Notes: a model not told the origin generated them from the letters alone. 64,000 bases of DNA from Triatoma infestans (GCA_011037195.1 JAAEAF010001973.1:1-64000); one strand, 5' to 3'. Numbered from the stretch's first letter, positions 21,579 through 33,495 are shown. Made by a program: numbers and translations.

Positions 21579-22162
21579 TTTTAACTATTACGCAACTTGA
21601 GCTCTCTCTCACTTTGTATGTATTGCACCAGAAAATGGGTTGATATCAATGTGGGTAAGTGAGAGAGAGCGAGCGAGGGTGTGATAGACAGAGAGACAAA
21701 TGCTTTAACTACCACATCAGTCTGTGTGTAGCGGACACTTTTGGGGTCAGAACGGCTGTTAGTAAAGCGTTGGCGGTGCAAACTCGTTTAATGGAAGCTC
21801 TTCTATATGAAGCCTCTTTTTGGTAAGCAAAAACCAATTTACCCGCCTTTATTCTCGCCTCTTCTCGGTGTATTGCTAACCAGGACCCCTCTATTCATTC
21901 TTATTCCCGCCGAACAATCTCTGTCTCTCTCTGTCCAGCCCCAATACTTCATCCCACATGTTCAATTTGCGGTCTGACCCCTTTTTTTTTTTTTTTTAGT
22001 AAATAAATTCTGCATCAGTAATAGTGGGCGTATCGTAAGGGAATTACGTATCTATCTGATGAATAGGAACACAGAACGCAGTGTGTATGCTCCAAGATCT
22101 TATTATAATCAAAGTAAAGCTCTTATTTATAGCAAAATATGTTATATAGTAAACTTATACAC
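21579..22162. other. Intergenic; GA-rich stretch and a possible ATG-plus-splice-donor
   Basis: A GAGA-type run lies at 21660-21700. ATGGAAGCTCTTC begins at 21791, and an eleven-codon frame runs directly into a GTAAGC splice-donor consensus at 21825. This is the kind of layout a first coding exon would have, but nothing else supports a gene. A T run sits at 21982-21997. Confidence 0.25.
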
Positions 22163-23010
22163 AAAAAAATCTTGAAACACCCACATCACTTTCTCCTACT
22201 CCTCTTAATACGGTTATAAAGAAAACGAACAATTTCTTTAAATTTTGTTCTATCCCAACTTTAATATACAGGCGATGGCGGGGGGGGGGGAGACAAGTGC
22301 CAACCAACCGATGCAGATAGAAAATGATTTACATTGTGGAGTGTGCCATTAATAGTGAACACATTTGAATATTAACGTCTCTGATTCCTAAAGAACCATA
22401 TACCAATTTTTTTTTTCAGTTACCAATAAAAGTGACAGATTTATATCTGTGCAGTCAGTAAGCATACTAAGTTTAAAGAAAATCATTGAAGTCGTTTTTG
22501 AAAAATGCTACAAAACTCGGAAAATCTCTTCTGTAAAGTCGCACTTCCGATTATCCGATTTCCTTCAAATTTGGAATTCCAGCAATACTTCTAATGTAAA
22601 TTAATATTGTATAGGCGGTAGAACCATATATTTTACCGAAGTGGTACTTTAGAGGAAACCTTTGCGCTACGGTATCCTCAGAGCCCCTAAAATCAGTTTT
22701 TCCCAGGAAAATATTACGTGTGTAGAGGATGTACATGTTTAAAGAAATCCATTGCAGCCGTTCCCAAGAAAATTACGAAAAATTGAAATTCCGTAAGTCG
22801 CACATCCAATTAATGGATTTTGCTGGAAACCTTCGTGTCAGATGCGCTGGTATCATCTAGTCGAAAAAGTACACATCCACATATAAGGTCATTAATGAAT
22901 AAACATTTTTTTTTGGTACCCAGCAGATCTTAAATCATGTATTTCCGGTGAAAACTTAACACGATCGGAATACTTCCACTTACTAGGAGTAAATAAGAGA
23001 AAATAAAAAA
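22163..23010 (-). mobile_element. Helentron-like element, near-complete
   Basis: Minus orientation. The 3' terminus at 22163-22205 reads cttgaaacacccacatcactttctcctactcc, and the 5' terminus at 22960-23005 reads aacacgatcggaatacttccacttactaggagtaaataagag. In between, on the complement, are the family phrases around 'ttcctcaaaatttggaatt' and 'ccggtgaaaactt'. A poly-G run at 22279-22289 and a degraded GT region are present. Confidence 0.7.
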
Positions 23011-23089
23011 TCAAAAGTGTCAGTTTCGGTTGATTTAGAGAGTACTGCAATTTTTCATTCATAAAAGTTACCCATTTACCTAAAATACT

Positions 23090-23215
23090 TCATTCTTTAC
23101 TAAGACCACCTCTCCAAATATGTACTTCCGGTGAAAACTCTAGTTCGAAAATTTGGTATGATTATTGCAAACGTTTTGTTTTACACTAGTGAGAGAAAAA
23201 AGAAAGTTATAGGAC
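23090..23215 (-). mobile_element. Helentron-like 5' terminal fragment
   Basis: The minus strand ends with 'tgtacttccggtgaaaactctagttcgaaaattt' and then 'ttttacactagtgagagaaaaaag', the left terminus of the family. It lies immediately beyond the copy ending at 23010, in the same orientation. Confidence 0.6.
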
Positions 23216-24885
23216 ATTTTTCCGGTTATGTAGGTAGGAATCGACTTCCAAGTATCGATGGTGCTGTTGAAGTTTTGTGTCGTCAATCAAATAACGTCAA
23301 CTGATGTTGACATCAATCAAGTTTAAACGTTTCCTTAAACATACTTTTGATTCATTTAAGAGAAGTATAATCTTTGATTTCACGCATCGAATCTCTGCTG
23401 CTATTATGAAATAATTACCAACAAATATATTTGATTATCGTTTAATCGAATTGTTTCATACTTGGTGAGGGATTACTTTATCTTTTTCTTGATCTTATAA
23501 AAAGATAATCACACTAAACACCCTATTTAATCATAATAAGCGGAGTAGCTAAAACTGCATAAGTTACTACTGCAAGCAATGCATCATCTCATTTTTGTTT
23601 TTCTTAGCGACTTGGTAATTCTGAGGTGAGAAATTTTTACAATTTTTTCTAAATTTACAAATAATTTCTACAAAAAAATAATATCGTCCAATAACTTGTA
23701 ATTTAGAGTTATCTATAGCTTCTATCACAAAGTTATATAACAAATATGTTACATAACATAACCGTGTTTTGTTATTTTGTGTTTATCCGGGTCTACAGTA
23801 TTTTGAAGTCTTTTTTTATCATTTTTCCCTCTGGATGAAATGAATTTTTTTTTTAAAAAAAGATGTATGATTTGCCATTTTTTATAAACTGAAATATGAT
23901 GTTGCTGAAATGTGATGCTGAAATTGTAGGATTTCAGTTCAGTTAGTGAAGAACTAGTGTATTATAAGGGAGAAATAACATTAAATTTAGGCTGTCATCT
24001 GTTAGCAATATTTAGGTAACATTTCTGATCATTATCTAGAAAGAAACTCTAGGAGATTATGGGCATCCATCCATTTACCTGTTGGCTTATGCTGAAGAAA
24101 GATTTGCCCGAAAGATACTTCTGTTTATAGATTTACCAATAAAATATTTGTTCAAAAAAACAAAAATGCATGATGCCCCTTGCAGTCTAACCTGTGTAAC
24201 CAAATTTCTTATGTACAGATTTAAAATGCTGATTATTTGTATAATATACTTTTGAAAGGTCCTATCGCTCCCTATTAAAAAATTCCTTAAAAAAGCCACC
24301 ACGACATCACTCTCAACATATTCTTAATGTAACTTAAAAATAAATTAATATCATTTAAAAATAAGCATGATAAATAAAAAGGAATAAATTTGATTTCCTC
24401 TATTATTTATTTTAATATGATCTCCAATTTGCCGTTTGCTTCCAACCTCCTTACATTAAGGTACCACACATCAATTTACCTACACATTTTCTTGTATTAA
24501 ACTTGCTTGGATTTCATATTTATTTATTATTTTTACAAGCTTTTTACTATCCTTAAACTTTGCATTGGCTTTCAAACTTTATCTATTCTTATTAGTATAT
24601 TATAGTCCTGAAATTTCTTATCGCCTCCCTAATAAAAATGACTTGAGAAAACACTAAGCATACGACTATCAAAATTTAGTTATAAAGTATCCTTCAAAAC
24701 ATGCTAGCTATTATACACTATTTCCTATGTATAATCATAATTTATAATAATTCCATTTAGTCATTAAACTCAGACACATAGTAACTAACTTTAAAATCCC
24801 CCGCACATACATACATCAACAAACCAACAAGTGTCGAGTGTAACAGACACATTGCGTTGAAACTCTCTGCACTAAGTTGATAATT
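23216..24885. other. Intergenic, nothing recognised
   Basis: AT-rich DNA with no frame longer than 71 codons and no copies of the local repeat families. Confidence 0.5.
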
Positions 24886-24965
24886 TTAGTCTGACGATGG
24901 ATGAAAATCCGAACCCGGCTAGGAATAAAAGAAGTATGCATGCTATGATGGATAAAATACGATAT
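24886..24965 (+). repeat. Hammerhead-core-like dispersed motif, family B
   Basis: CTGACGATGGATGAAAATCC is followed by GAACCC and then GGCTAGGAATAAAAGAAGT and ATGCATGCTATGATGGAT. CTGACGA fits CUGANGA. GGAT/ATCC around a GAAA tetraloop would be helix II. The GAAAC box reads GAACC in this copy but GAAAC at 61931. Confidence 0.5.
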
Positions 24966-25519
24966 TATCCAGCATTGCGAACCCATCAACATATTCAGCT
25001 ATGTATCAGGACTATTGTAAACGCAATGGAGTAGGAGGGGAGGAAGTAATAGCGACAGAATAATGGCGGATCTAATTGTATAAATTTGCAGGCTTTTTTA
25101 GAATATGATGATTGTAGAATTATGAAGATTGTAGAAAAAGATACATATACTGTTCTCATATTATATTAAGAGAACCCTTTTCTTCGTTTGTTAAGGAGAA
25201 GAATCTGGGCTTAGTGTTTTTATTGACATCTCTAGTTCAGCTAATGCTGCGGAGCAGATGTAGACATTTCCAGCAATTTGATGTTCCATCACACAGAATT
25301 TACCTGTATGGTAAACCCTAGTATGTCAGCTATACTTGTCTGTTGACCGTATTGTCAGTTGTTGTTTTTCCGAGTAATTGTTAGAGTATGTGACAGTTTC
25401 CCTGATGAAGTTTCTGGTCTACTTGGTCTGGAATCCCAGATATATCAATGCTTGTCACATGCTTCTTCCATCATACTATACAACATTCCATTACTGCAAT
25501 TTTCCCAAATCCTGAACTA
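24966..25519. other. Intergenic, nothing recognised
   Basis: Mixed-composition DNA lacking recognisable frames. The segment 25215-25460 is less AT-rich but matches nothing I know. Confidence 0.45.
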
Positions 25520-25800
25520 ACTAAAATTTCCCTGGAAAAATCTTCATGAACAAACCGTAATAGGCCTTTAGATTTGGTTTTCCAGAATAAAAAAGCAATA
25601 GTAAAACAAAACAAAATTTAGAAAATTGTACGTCCGGTTGACGGAATTCGTCGAAATCTTCTTTATCGAGATTCTTCTGGCTGGCAATTTCTAAATGAAA
25701 TAGTTTGACGTTTTTAACAATTTTGGTTTTTTGTTTTAGATGTTCACATTTGCACAAACATACATACACACACACACACACACACATACAGAAAAATTTG
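25520..25800 (-). mobile_element. Helentron-like fragment, 5' half
   Basis: On the minus strand the order is GT run (25764-25790), 'gaaaaattgttaaaaacgtc', 'ccagaagaatctcgataaagaag', 'cgtcaaccggacgtacaattttc', 'tccaggg aaattt'. This matches the family between the GT run and the middle. Both termini are lost. Confidence 0.55.
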
Positions 25801-26249
25801 GCATGATGATAATGCTTATTTGTACTTTATACAGGGAATAAGACAATAAATTGAATGCATCACAGCAATTTGAATAATAAATTCCTTTGTGTCAATTTGA
25901 ATTACTCTTTATCCTATCCCTATCCACCTGCAATTAACAGTTTGACATTCACTTCTATACTAGTTATCTTTCTATAATATATTATAATACTTTGTTACGG
26001 TATTACAATATTGTACTATATAATTATTACCTAACAAATAGTTAACATGCTTAACTTACAAAATAGAGTTTCAAGTTGTATTAGTTTAAGTTGAAGGTGG
26101 CGATTAGATTAGAGACGGCACAGATGGGCTAAGAATAGATATGTTTTAACTAGTTTCCAATAAAGTATCGATTTTAGTTTAGATTTATAACAGGAGAATA
26201 AAGAGTAATCGATTTTGAATTAGCACATCGGGCTGTTAATTTTTAAATT
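25801..26249. other. Intergenic, nothing recognised
   Basis: AT-rich, with no open frames of note. Confidence 0.5.
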
Positions 26250-26367
26250 AATTTTATTTTCTCTTACACGCTAGTAAGAGGAAGTATTGTGATCTTGTTA
26301 AATTGAGTTTTCACCGAATGTACATATTTCGTGGTCCTGAGTGCGAAAAAATATTTTTAGCGAATAG
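26250..26367 (+). mobile_element. Helentron-like 5' terminal fragment
   Basis: tttattttctcttacacgctagtaagaggaagtattgtgatcttg, then 'gagttttcaccgaatgtac' and 'tttttagcgaatag' where it breaks off. The adjoining CA-rich run at 26373-26403 is in the opposite strand sense to the usual GT run. Confidence 0.75.
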
Positions 26368-26399
26368 AATTTTAAAACACCCACACACACAGACACACA

Positions 26400-27210
26400 C
26401 ACATATCAAAAAACTCTCCATACACTTATAGTTGTTTCAAAAATATAATTTCTGAGGCATTACTGACAAAAAAAAGTTGATTACTGACAACGATTTATAT
26501 TTAAGTAAATAATTATATTTGATAACAATTTTGTAAACATTCAAATGTACGTAACAGAAATGGAAGCAAACACTGTATCAAACTAGTATCCATACACTCG
26601 TAATATTTGTTGGCTACAATGGAGTTGATTACTTTGAATAATTTGTGTTTCCTCCTTTTTCTGAAATGACTTCAATCAAATGCTTCAATCAACTACGAGG
26701 TTTCTTTGTTAGTTCTGGCTCAATTGAATTTCATTTTGAGATTATGGCATTTTTAAGCACATTTTTGTTATTAAAACATCAATTTTTCTGATTCTCCTTC
26801 CAATTTCATCCCATAGGTGCTCAATAGGAGGTCGGGACTGTGAGTGAGGGGGGATGTATGAAGTTGTCTCAGGATGATGAAGATAAGCCTTTCCTTAACT
26901 TGCTTTGCAGTATGTTTCGGATCGGTATCCTGTTGGAAGATAAATGACCCTCTAAATCTCAGATTACGGGCACTGCTCTTCAAATTGTTTCTTAAAATAT
27001 CTAAATAAACATGTTGATTAATATTTACCATCTATAAATATCAGGTTTCCCACACCTCCACACTAGAACGTTTCCTTTTCAAGTTTGACGGTTCTTATTA
27101 CATTGTTTGGAGTTAAATGTTCACCACGTTTGTTCCAAACGAAAATCCTCCTATCTGATGAGAACACATTAAAATTTCGTTTCATTCGCCGGTTTTTTGA
27201 AGTTAATAAT
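26400..27210 (-). mobile_element. Tc1-like DNA transposon remnant
   Basis: A decayed Tc1-family transposase reads on the minus strand (separate entry). 'agtatccatacactcgtaat' near 26588 and 'actctccatacactta' near 26412 look like copies of a subterminal repeat at the 3' side. The exact ends and the target TA duplication are not resolved. Confidence 0.6.
26640..27200 (-). pseudogene. Tc1-family transposase, C-terminal two thirds, broken
   Basis: Starting near 27190 on the minus strand the decayed frames give IFVWNKRGEHLTPNNV, VGNLIFIDGKY, INQHVYLDILRNNL, and then FIFQQDTDPKHTAKQVKERL and HSPDLLLSTYGMKLEGE. 'FQQDtDPKHTAk' contains the second catalytic aspartate (the second D of the DDE triad), and 'W..SPDLNPIE.lW' is recognisable downstream in altered form. 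Frameshifts and an in-frame stop disrupt it, and the N-terminal DNA-binding domain is missing. A family-typical protein would be about 340 residues. Confidence 0.8.
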
Positions 27211-28084
27211 TATTAAAAACAACCTTTACAGGGTTTTCGACAAATTTTCGAAAAACTCTGAAACTTTGCGAAGGTGTTTCGAATCTGATTTGCAATTTCA
27301 AAATTTATTTATTTGTACATTTTCTTTGATTTAACTTTATTATTAAAGAAATTAGAAACTCAGATGATTTGGAATCAATTTTTTAGTGAATATAAAAAAA
27401 TTTGATACTGTGATTTAGAATAGTAGCAAGAAAAAACTGAAAGGAACCTTTGCTGTTTTAGTGAAAAAAAGAAAGTTTTTTTTTTTTTACAAAAACAAAG
27501 AGACATTTCGATAAGAATTCTCCTCTCAGCAAAAACTAAGGACAAAGAGATAAATAAATATTTTTTTGTGCAACAGCTAAAAGCGAAAATTAACTAGATA
27601 AATTTAGAGTTATTTAGAGAACAAAAGAGAATTCGACCAAATTAATCTTTTTCATGAATACGTTACAGTGTTTTCCTAAATTTTGTTAATCTGTTTTCTC
27701 CTCCTTGACAATAGGGGACAATTTATCGTATTTTGGATCTCCAGACTGGCTTTTAGAAATATTTATTTTTGCCGGATGGAAAGTTAAAAATTTCTCTCAG
27801 TGAAACTCTTAGTGCAAATCTAGTTGAAACATTCACACTTTAAGGTTTGTTTTTAACATTAAATATAAATATTGGGGAACCGTGGATTCCACTTATTTCT
27901 TCTTAAGACAAAGGAGTTGCCTGAATTTGACCACAATATACGCAACTAACCAGCGCTGTTTATTTCAATACCCATAGTTTACTACTAAGCCTAAGGGTTA
28001 AACAAGTGTCCAAGAAAACCGGATCGACATTTCTCCCCAATTTTCACAAATTAAAACAGAAGCTTAAAACTCAATTTACACACT
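27211..28084. other. Intergenic, nothing recognised
   Basis: AT-rich DNA with a T run near 27477-27488. No gene was recognised. Confidence 0.5.
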
Positions 28085-28450
28085 GACTAAGATGAGTTAT
28101 TTGAGAAAGGTTGCCGGGAAGACAGACGAGCCAGGGCACGCACATTCCAAAAAAGGGCCACCCTGGGAGTACAACTAGTGGAAGTGAAGATAGAGGAGAA
28201 TTCGCTACGCTGATTCAGGCATGTCATACTTAAGTATGAGTTCCGACAATACTAGGCTAGGGTCAAAATGGGAGAGAGGCAGGCCGCGGACAAGATGGGA
28301 TCCCGGTGTGAAAGAAGCATGCCAAAAAAGAGAAATAGGAAAATGATTGTGAATGATAGAGAAGGATAGAATAAGATTTACAGGAAGGAGTCCTCACCTC
28401 GCTAGGCGGTGGATGAGACAAGCACAAAGTCGAGCTTGCAGATTCCTGCG
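28085..28450 (+). pseudogene. Non-LTR reverse transcriptase C-terminal remnant (RTE/CR1-like)
   Basis: In shifting frames the plus strand reads VEVKIEENSLR, FRHVI, then WERGRPRTRWDPGVKEAC and RRWMRQAQSRACRFL. The order 'LrWfGHv.Rm........GRPrtRW.d.v......' with a late W...A is the C-terminal region of non-LTR reverse transcriptases. The catalytic region is absent and stops are frequent. Confidence 0.55.
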
Positions 28451-28474
28451 ATTTTTCATTTTTAATGATTATTT

Positions 28475-28850
28475 TACTTTTTCATAATTCTGTTAGAGGA
28501 AGTATTGCGATCGTATCCAAGTTTCAAAGTTTGTTTTTATCGAAAACACACGTTCTGAGCTCTCCTGAGTACGAAAAAAGTTTTTAGCCGTATTGGGTCT
28601 CTATGAGTGTGTATTTGAATAAAATATCTCAAAAACGAACATTTGCAGAAAGTTCAAACCGTTTACGTACCTTAACCGCAACTATCACTGTACATTTTTC
28701 TGGAGAAAGGATGTTAGTGCAGATCTAGGGGAGCTGTCAGTTATGTTTAAATTTAAATAGCCCCTGCAAGCTTTGTTGGTTGAAACAGAGAACGCTGCTA
28801 TGCAAGGCTCACTCAGGTATAAACCCTAACACCTTTTTTTATAACAAGCG
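28475..28850 (+). mobile_element. Helentron-like copy, 5' part plus variant middle
   Basis: tactttttcataattctgttagaggaagtattgcgatcg, 'acacacgttctgagctctcctgagtacg', 'aatatctcaaaaacgaac', then the variant block 'tatgtttaaatttaaatagcccctgcaagc' shared with 8395 and 59790. The right terminus is not found. Confidence 0.65.
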
Positions 28851-30970
28851 CAACTAAATGTTTGTTTACAGCGCAATGCTAAGAAAAATTTGTCATTTAA
28901 ATTGTATTAAAAGAGAGTGACGTTTTTTTATTATGAAACGAATCTCTTTGCTTATTTTAAATAAATTACCCATTGAAAGGCGATACTTAAGAAAAACCAG
29001 ATGAAAAGAGATGAAAAAATACAAAGACAAAAAACAATATCTGGTCATATCTATACCAAAAAGCAATTATATTTAGAAAATTCTGGATGAACATATAGAG
29101 CTGGAAAATGGAGTTTTCCTTTAAAAATACTGTAGGAAAAAGCTAGTATTTTTATTTTTTGTTTTATTGGAATATAAACTCAATTTTGCGGTGGAAAGCT
29201 CTAATGCAATGTAAGACTGGTTGTACTGTCTTTGAATTTGTGCGCTTTGTGATTTGTACGCTCGAAGATCATATTTCAAACTTAAGAGTTCACAATCTAG
29301 ATATATGACTTTCATTTTATTGAGTTTTGATTTTATTAGATTTATTATTTCATCCTTTTATGAGTTAGAAAATAATGTAGTTGCATTTTTAATAGTTTCT
29401 AGTTTTGGCAGTTTTAATGTAATTGTGATATTTGTTTTTTGTTGTCACTATTTTGGTAATATGATGAAATTTCTGACATATAGACATCCCCCTAGATGTT
29501 TGTTAGATGAACTCAGATATGTCCTGCCACCCCACTTATTCGTCACACGTCATAGGAATCGTGACAGTACCTCCTTCCATAACTCCCTAATCATTCCTAG
29601 AGATATCCAGATCCGCCTACTAACCTCTAGCAAAGCAAAAAAGGGGAATTTAGGCGTAGTCTCGACCACCATAAAAGTGATGGAGTTTTGTACTAAAGAG
29701 TATTAATATATTAGTATCATCAACCTTCAAGAAAGCAGCCCTCTACCAGCCTAGTCTGTCACGCCGCTCCGCTCTAATAGCCTTACTTTATGTACTTTAA
29801 CTGCAAAGTCTTGGCAGTGTCTTGATTTACTATACCAGTAATTCGTGAGTGCAGTTCAATTCTGAAACTCTCTTATCCCACATGTATCCTATTCCAGTAA
29901 GAATATTGTAATGTATATTTTGAAAGAGGGAAAATTGGAAGTCCTTGCTCCTTGAATTGAACCTTCCATAATAATTTTTCTTAAAAACTAATTTCCAATA
30001 AGAGCATTAGATTTATATATGAGTAGTAAGGCAGAAGTGTAAGAAAATAGCATAACTTAAAAAAACATTTAAAATAAACACCTCTTGAGAAATAATTTTG
30101 TCCAAAACCTTAATGCTGGATCCCCAGGATTACCTGAATTTTACCTGAAGTCCTAAACTTAGGAAAGCCATGCACACTTAATTCGCAGACGGTTTGCTAG
30201 ACATTTATTTTCTTCAGGCTCAAACAGTTTAGTACATGTGATTCTGATAATGTTGAAAACTCAGTATCAGGAAAGTAATCTGATTCGATCTCAATACTTT
30301 CGTTTACGAAGGAACAGAAAATATTGAAAAGTCGCTGCAAAATTCTCTGCGAGAAAATATAAGAAGCATTCCAATCTTCTTCCATATTTATCCACTTTCA
30401 TGATTTTTATTTTATTTTATTTACTCTGAGTGATTCATTCTCAAGAATGGATCTTTCCAATGGTTCCTTCATTGGAATCTTATTTTTTAAGTAAAACACT
30501 GTTATTTTTGATAAATAAGCGGATTATCAGTATTTCTCCTGAAAACTTAGAGCGAGGATTGGACTTTGTATAGCTGCAGCTGGCTGAGATAACTTTTAAC
30601 AGAATTTGTAAAAAGAAACTTGTTAAATAATGTTCATTTAAAAATAATTGTTGAAAAAATAATTGTTGAAAATATTCTTCCACTTCTTCACCATTCAGTT
30701 GCTAGTTCAGTTAGGAAGTATATCCGATATCTATTTATTACATTTTCAATTCCAAATGTCATCAATATTATCCTTAACATATGGATCTCGAGTCAAAGAA
30801 CTTTTATATGCGTATTCGGTCAAAAAAAAAAAATGATTTATGATAAATGCCAAAGTTTCGATATATTTTATACCAAATTCAGGGGGGTCTAAATAAACAA
30901 TAGTTCTAAATAATAAATTAATGGTATAAATTTGTTTCTAGACAAAAGTTCTTCACAGATTTTAATTAAC
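28851..30970. other. Intergenic; no firm gene
   Basis: The longest frame is 150 codons on the plus strand at 29254. Its first half is hydrophobic, AT-driven sequence. The second half (29490-29640) reads YVLPPHLFVTRHRNRDSTSF and might be an old non-LTR C-terminus ('P...f.tR..R...SF.. lP'), but the match is too weak to call. The rest is AT-rich with nothing recognised. Confidence 0.4.
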
Positions 30971-30974
30971 TTCA

Positions 30975-31490
30975 TTTTTACTTTCTCTTACTAATAATAG
31001 CAAGAAGAAGTATTGTAATCGTGCAAGATTTTCGATCGAGTTTTCACCGGAAATACACATTTTGAGGACCACTGAGTCCAAAAAAATAGTTTTTAGGAAG
31101 TGGTCTGTGAATGTGTGTAAAAAGGATATCTCAAAAACGAAAAGTTGCAGGAAGCCTAAACTTGGTATTCCGTTTAGATACTACTACTGCATCAGACACA
31201 AAGATTTTGGGCAAAATCCATCTACCAAATGAGCCATTTTACTAAATAGCTTTTTCAGTTTTTTTTTTATTTCCGCAAAAACGGACACAACAATTTCCTC
31301 CAAACATGGTATATTAACTAGACATACGAAGCGATACAAATTGTATTTTAAATATTTCTCCGGGAAAATTTATTTAAGGGCACTTCTGAGGGAAAGGAGG
31401 AATTGTGGTTCCTGTCTGAACAATTTTTCAGTTTTCATCGTTTTTATCCATAAAAACATTTTTTAAATATCTTGAAATTTGATATTAACT
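30975..31490 (+). mobile_element. Helentron-like element, 3' end replaced
   Basis: It has a good left end (actttctcttactaataatagcaagaagaagtattg), then 'gagttttcaccggaaatacac', 'ctcaaaaacgaaaagttgcagg', 'ggtattccgtttagatactactactgc' and 'gggaaaatttatttaagggcacttctgaggg'. After 'catttttaaatatcttgaaatttgatatt' it passes into the module at 31495 and not the usual stem-loop end. The copy at 32168 does the same. Confidence 0.75.
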
Positions 31491-31494
31491 ATTG

Positions 31495-31630
31495 TAGCCA
31501 AGTGTGGAGTGGTAGGAGACATAACAACGCTCGCCCCAGTACGAGTAACTAAGTTTCATGGAGTGGAGACACTCAGCTATTTGCCTTTGTCTTGTACATA
31601 AAATTAAGAACAATATAATCAATAGCACTT
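31495..31630 (+). repeat. Clustered module C1, copy 1
   Basis: ccaagtgtggagtgg...ataacaacgctcgccccagtacgagtaactaagtt...gtcttgtacataaaattaagaacaatata. The same module follows the next Helentron-like copy at 32775-33150 and appears again at 33649-33755. Its function is unknown, and it may be an alternative 3' part of the element. Confidence 0.7.
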
Positions 31631-31639
31631 TAAAACTTT

Positions 31640-31780
31640 AAGTTAGTTTTTTCAAAGAAATAATTAGCTTTAAATAATTAATCAATCTCAGTATAAAAAA
31701 CATAGTGTGCAATGTGGGTGTATGTTAGGCCAATCAGAAATTCAGAATTATCATGTTGACCATGCCCACATTTCACACCT
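31640..31780 (+). repeat. 142-bp duplicated segment, copy A (CCAAT-box containing)
   Basis: Nearly identical to 33496-33637: by eye six differences in about 140 bases. It contains GGCCAATCAG, and just beyond it (31795) GTGATTGGCTAA, so CCAAT boxes in both orientations flank this end. Not seen elsewhere in the window. Confidence 0.85.
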
Positions 31781-32165
31781 TCACTCCTACACTGTGATTG
31801 GCTAATTATTTCAATGAAAAATCTAGTTTAGAATTTTTTTAATGATTTTTCTCTTTGTAGATGTTTTATGAATTATGAAATAGTGCACTGAAAATGATTT
31901 ATAAAAAAAATCAAATTATTTCTAATATATTATTTACTGTTTTTTATAGTTAATGTGAACTATAAATAAACAATTCAGAATTTTCATTGCATTATTGAAA
32001 AAGAATGCAAAAGAGAATTAGGCGGATATGCCAGATTTAATGTACGCCATTTTGTATTTGGCCGTTTAAAGTAGTGGGACAAAACAAAAGTGATATTAAA
32101 CATCCACAACATTTTTTTCTAAGAAATTCAAAGTAAAAACAACCATCCAGTGAAAAATATCCATT
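31781..32165. other. Intergenic, nothing recognised
   Basis: AT-rich sequence, no recognisable frame. Confidence 0.5.
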
Positions 32166-32167
32166 TT

Positions 32168-32770
32168 CCTATCTCTTACTCCTATTAAGAGGAAGTATTT
32201 TAATGGTGTCAAATTTTCGATATCGAATTTTCACTGGAAATGGCCGTTTTGAGGTCCCCGGCGTCCAGAAAGTGGTTTATAGATAATCGTCTACGTGTAT
32301 GGGTGTATGTGAACAGCAACGCTCAAAACCCAAAAATCGCAGCAAGTCCAAACTTGATATTCCGTTTAAGTATCACTATGGGATCCAAGTTATCTGTCAA
32401 AATTCCTCTACCGGAAATACCACTTTACTGAATGTTTTCTTTTTCGATTTTTTGCAATCTTCTCGAAATTGGCTCTTAATTTTTTTACGTAATTATGCTT
32501 TAATTTTGATCTAAAATATTTCTCTGGGAAAATTCATTTATGGCTGCTTTTGGGAATGGATGGAATAATATTTTCTCATAAATTGCTATTTCCGTTTATT
32601 ACACAATTCTATCATCTAAATAATTTTAAACAAAATTAAATATGTTGTCAAAATTCCAAGTTTGATGACAATGAGTGACCGGAAGTGGTTTTCTACTGAA
32701 CATTTTTTCAGTTATCTTCATTTTTTGCATAAAAACATCTTTGGATTTCTTGAAATTTGATATTAAGTGT
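32168..32770 (+). mobile_element. Helentron-like element, 3' end replaced
   Basis: Left end tatctcttactcctattaagaggaagtatttt; 'cactggaaatggccgttttgaggtccccggcg'; 'cttgatattccgtttaagtatcactatgg'; 'gtgaccggaagtggttttctactgaac'; then 'tcttgaaatttgatattaag' into module C1. The GT run is reduced to a few units. Confidence 0.75.
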
Positions 32771-32774
32771 TATA

Positions 32775-33150
32775 ACCAAATGTGAAATGGTAGAGGGAAT
32801 AACAATGCTCTCCCCAGTTCAAGAAAATAAGTTTTTTTTTTTTTTTTTTTTAAGGCGTCTCAACATCTGTGGTCATTTGCGCCCGGAGCCTTCTCAGTGC
32901 ACTGCCGGCCTCCGGACAGTGTTCTCCCGCTACAGACAACACTGTCCATCACCGGACAGTGAGCTGTAGGGGCTCCTAGGAAGAGAAAATCTAAGGGTAG
33001 CACGGCTGGATTCGAACCCGTGATCTCCGCATTGCTAGTCCAGCGCGCTACCACTGAGCTAATCCCATCCCTGAAAATAAGTTTGATGGAGTGGGGACAA
33101 TCAGCTAGTTGCTCTTGTCTTGCACATAAAATTAAGAACAATATAATGAA
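32775..33150 (+). repeat. Clustered module C1, copy 2, split by a SINE
   Basis: The left part 'ccaaatgtgaaatggtagaggg...ctccccagttcaagaaaataagttt' and the right part 'gaaaataagtttgatggagtggggacaatcagctagttgctcttgtcttgcacataaaattaag' are separated by the SINE at 32835-33072. Confidence 0.75.
32835..33072 (-). mobile_element. tRNA-Ala-like SINE, family 1, full length with perfect target-site duplication
   Basis: On the minus strand the head 'gggattagctcagtggtagcgcgctggactagcaatgcgg' has a clean A box, followed by 'gggttcgaatcc' (B box). The body matches the copy at 11172, and a long A tail appears as the T run at 32834-32850. GAAAATAAGTTT flanks it perfectly at 32823-32834 and 33073-33084. A 12-bp exact duplication and a long A tail suggest this is the youngest of the four copies. 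Confidence 0.92.
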
Positions 33151-33495
33151 TAGACATCCACTCTAGGTCTAAGAAAAGTTTTTTAACTGAATATTATGAA
33201 TTCATTGGAGAAATTTTAGTGAGTGATTAGCATCAATTTTTTTTTTGTTCCATTGGTTTAAACGACCAAATTCAAAATGGCGGACTTGATTTCATCCTAG
33301 TTCAATTTTGTTTTCTTTTTCAACAATTGAATAAATATTCAGAATTTTTTCTTTATAGCTCACATTAATATATAAAACAATAAATACTGTGTTAGAAATA
33401 ACTTGATATTTGCATTTTTTTGTATATACAAAATTTTTATTGCTCAATTTGGTAATTTATGAAACACCTAAGAAAGAAAAATTAGTAAATAAACT
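33151..33495. other. Intergenic, nothing recognised
   Basis: AT-rich sequence, no frames of note. Confidence 0.5.

Noticed and set aside
29254..29706. 150-codon open frame on the plus strand
   Set aside because: The first half is AT-driven hydrophobic sequence. The second half has only a faint resemblance to a non-LTR C-terminus. No start context or splice structure supports a gene.
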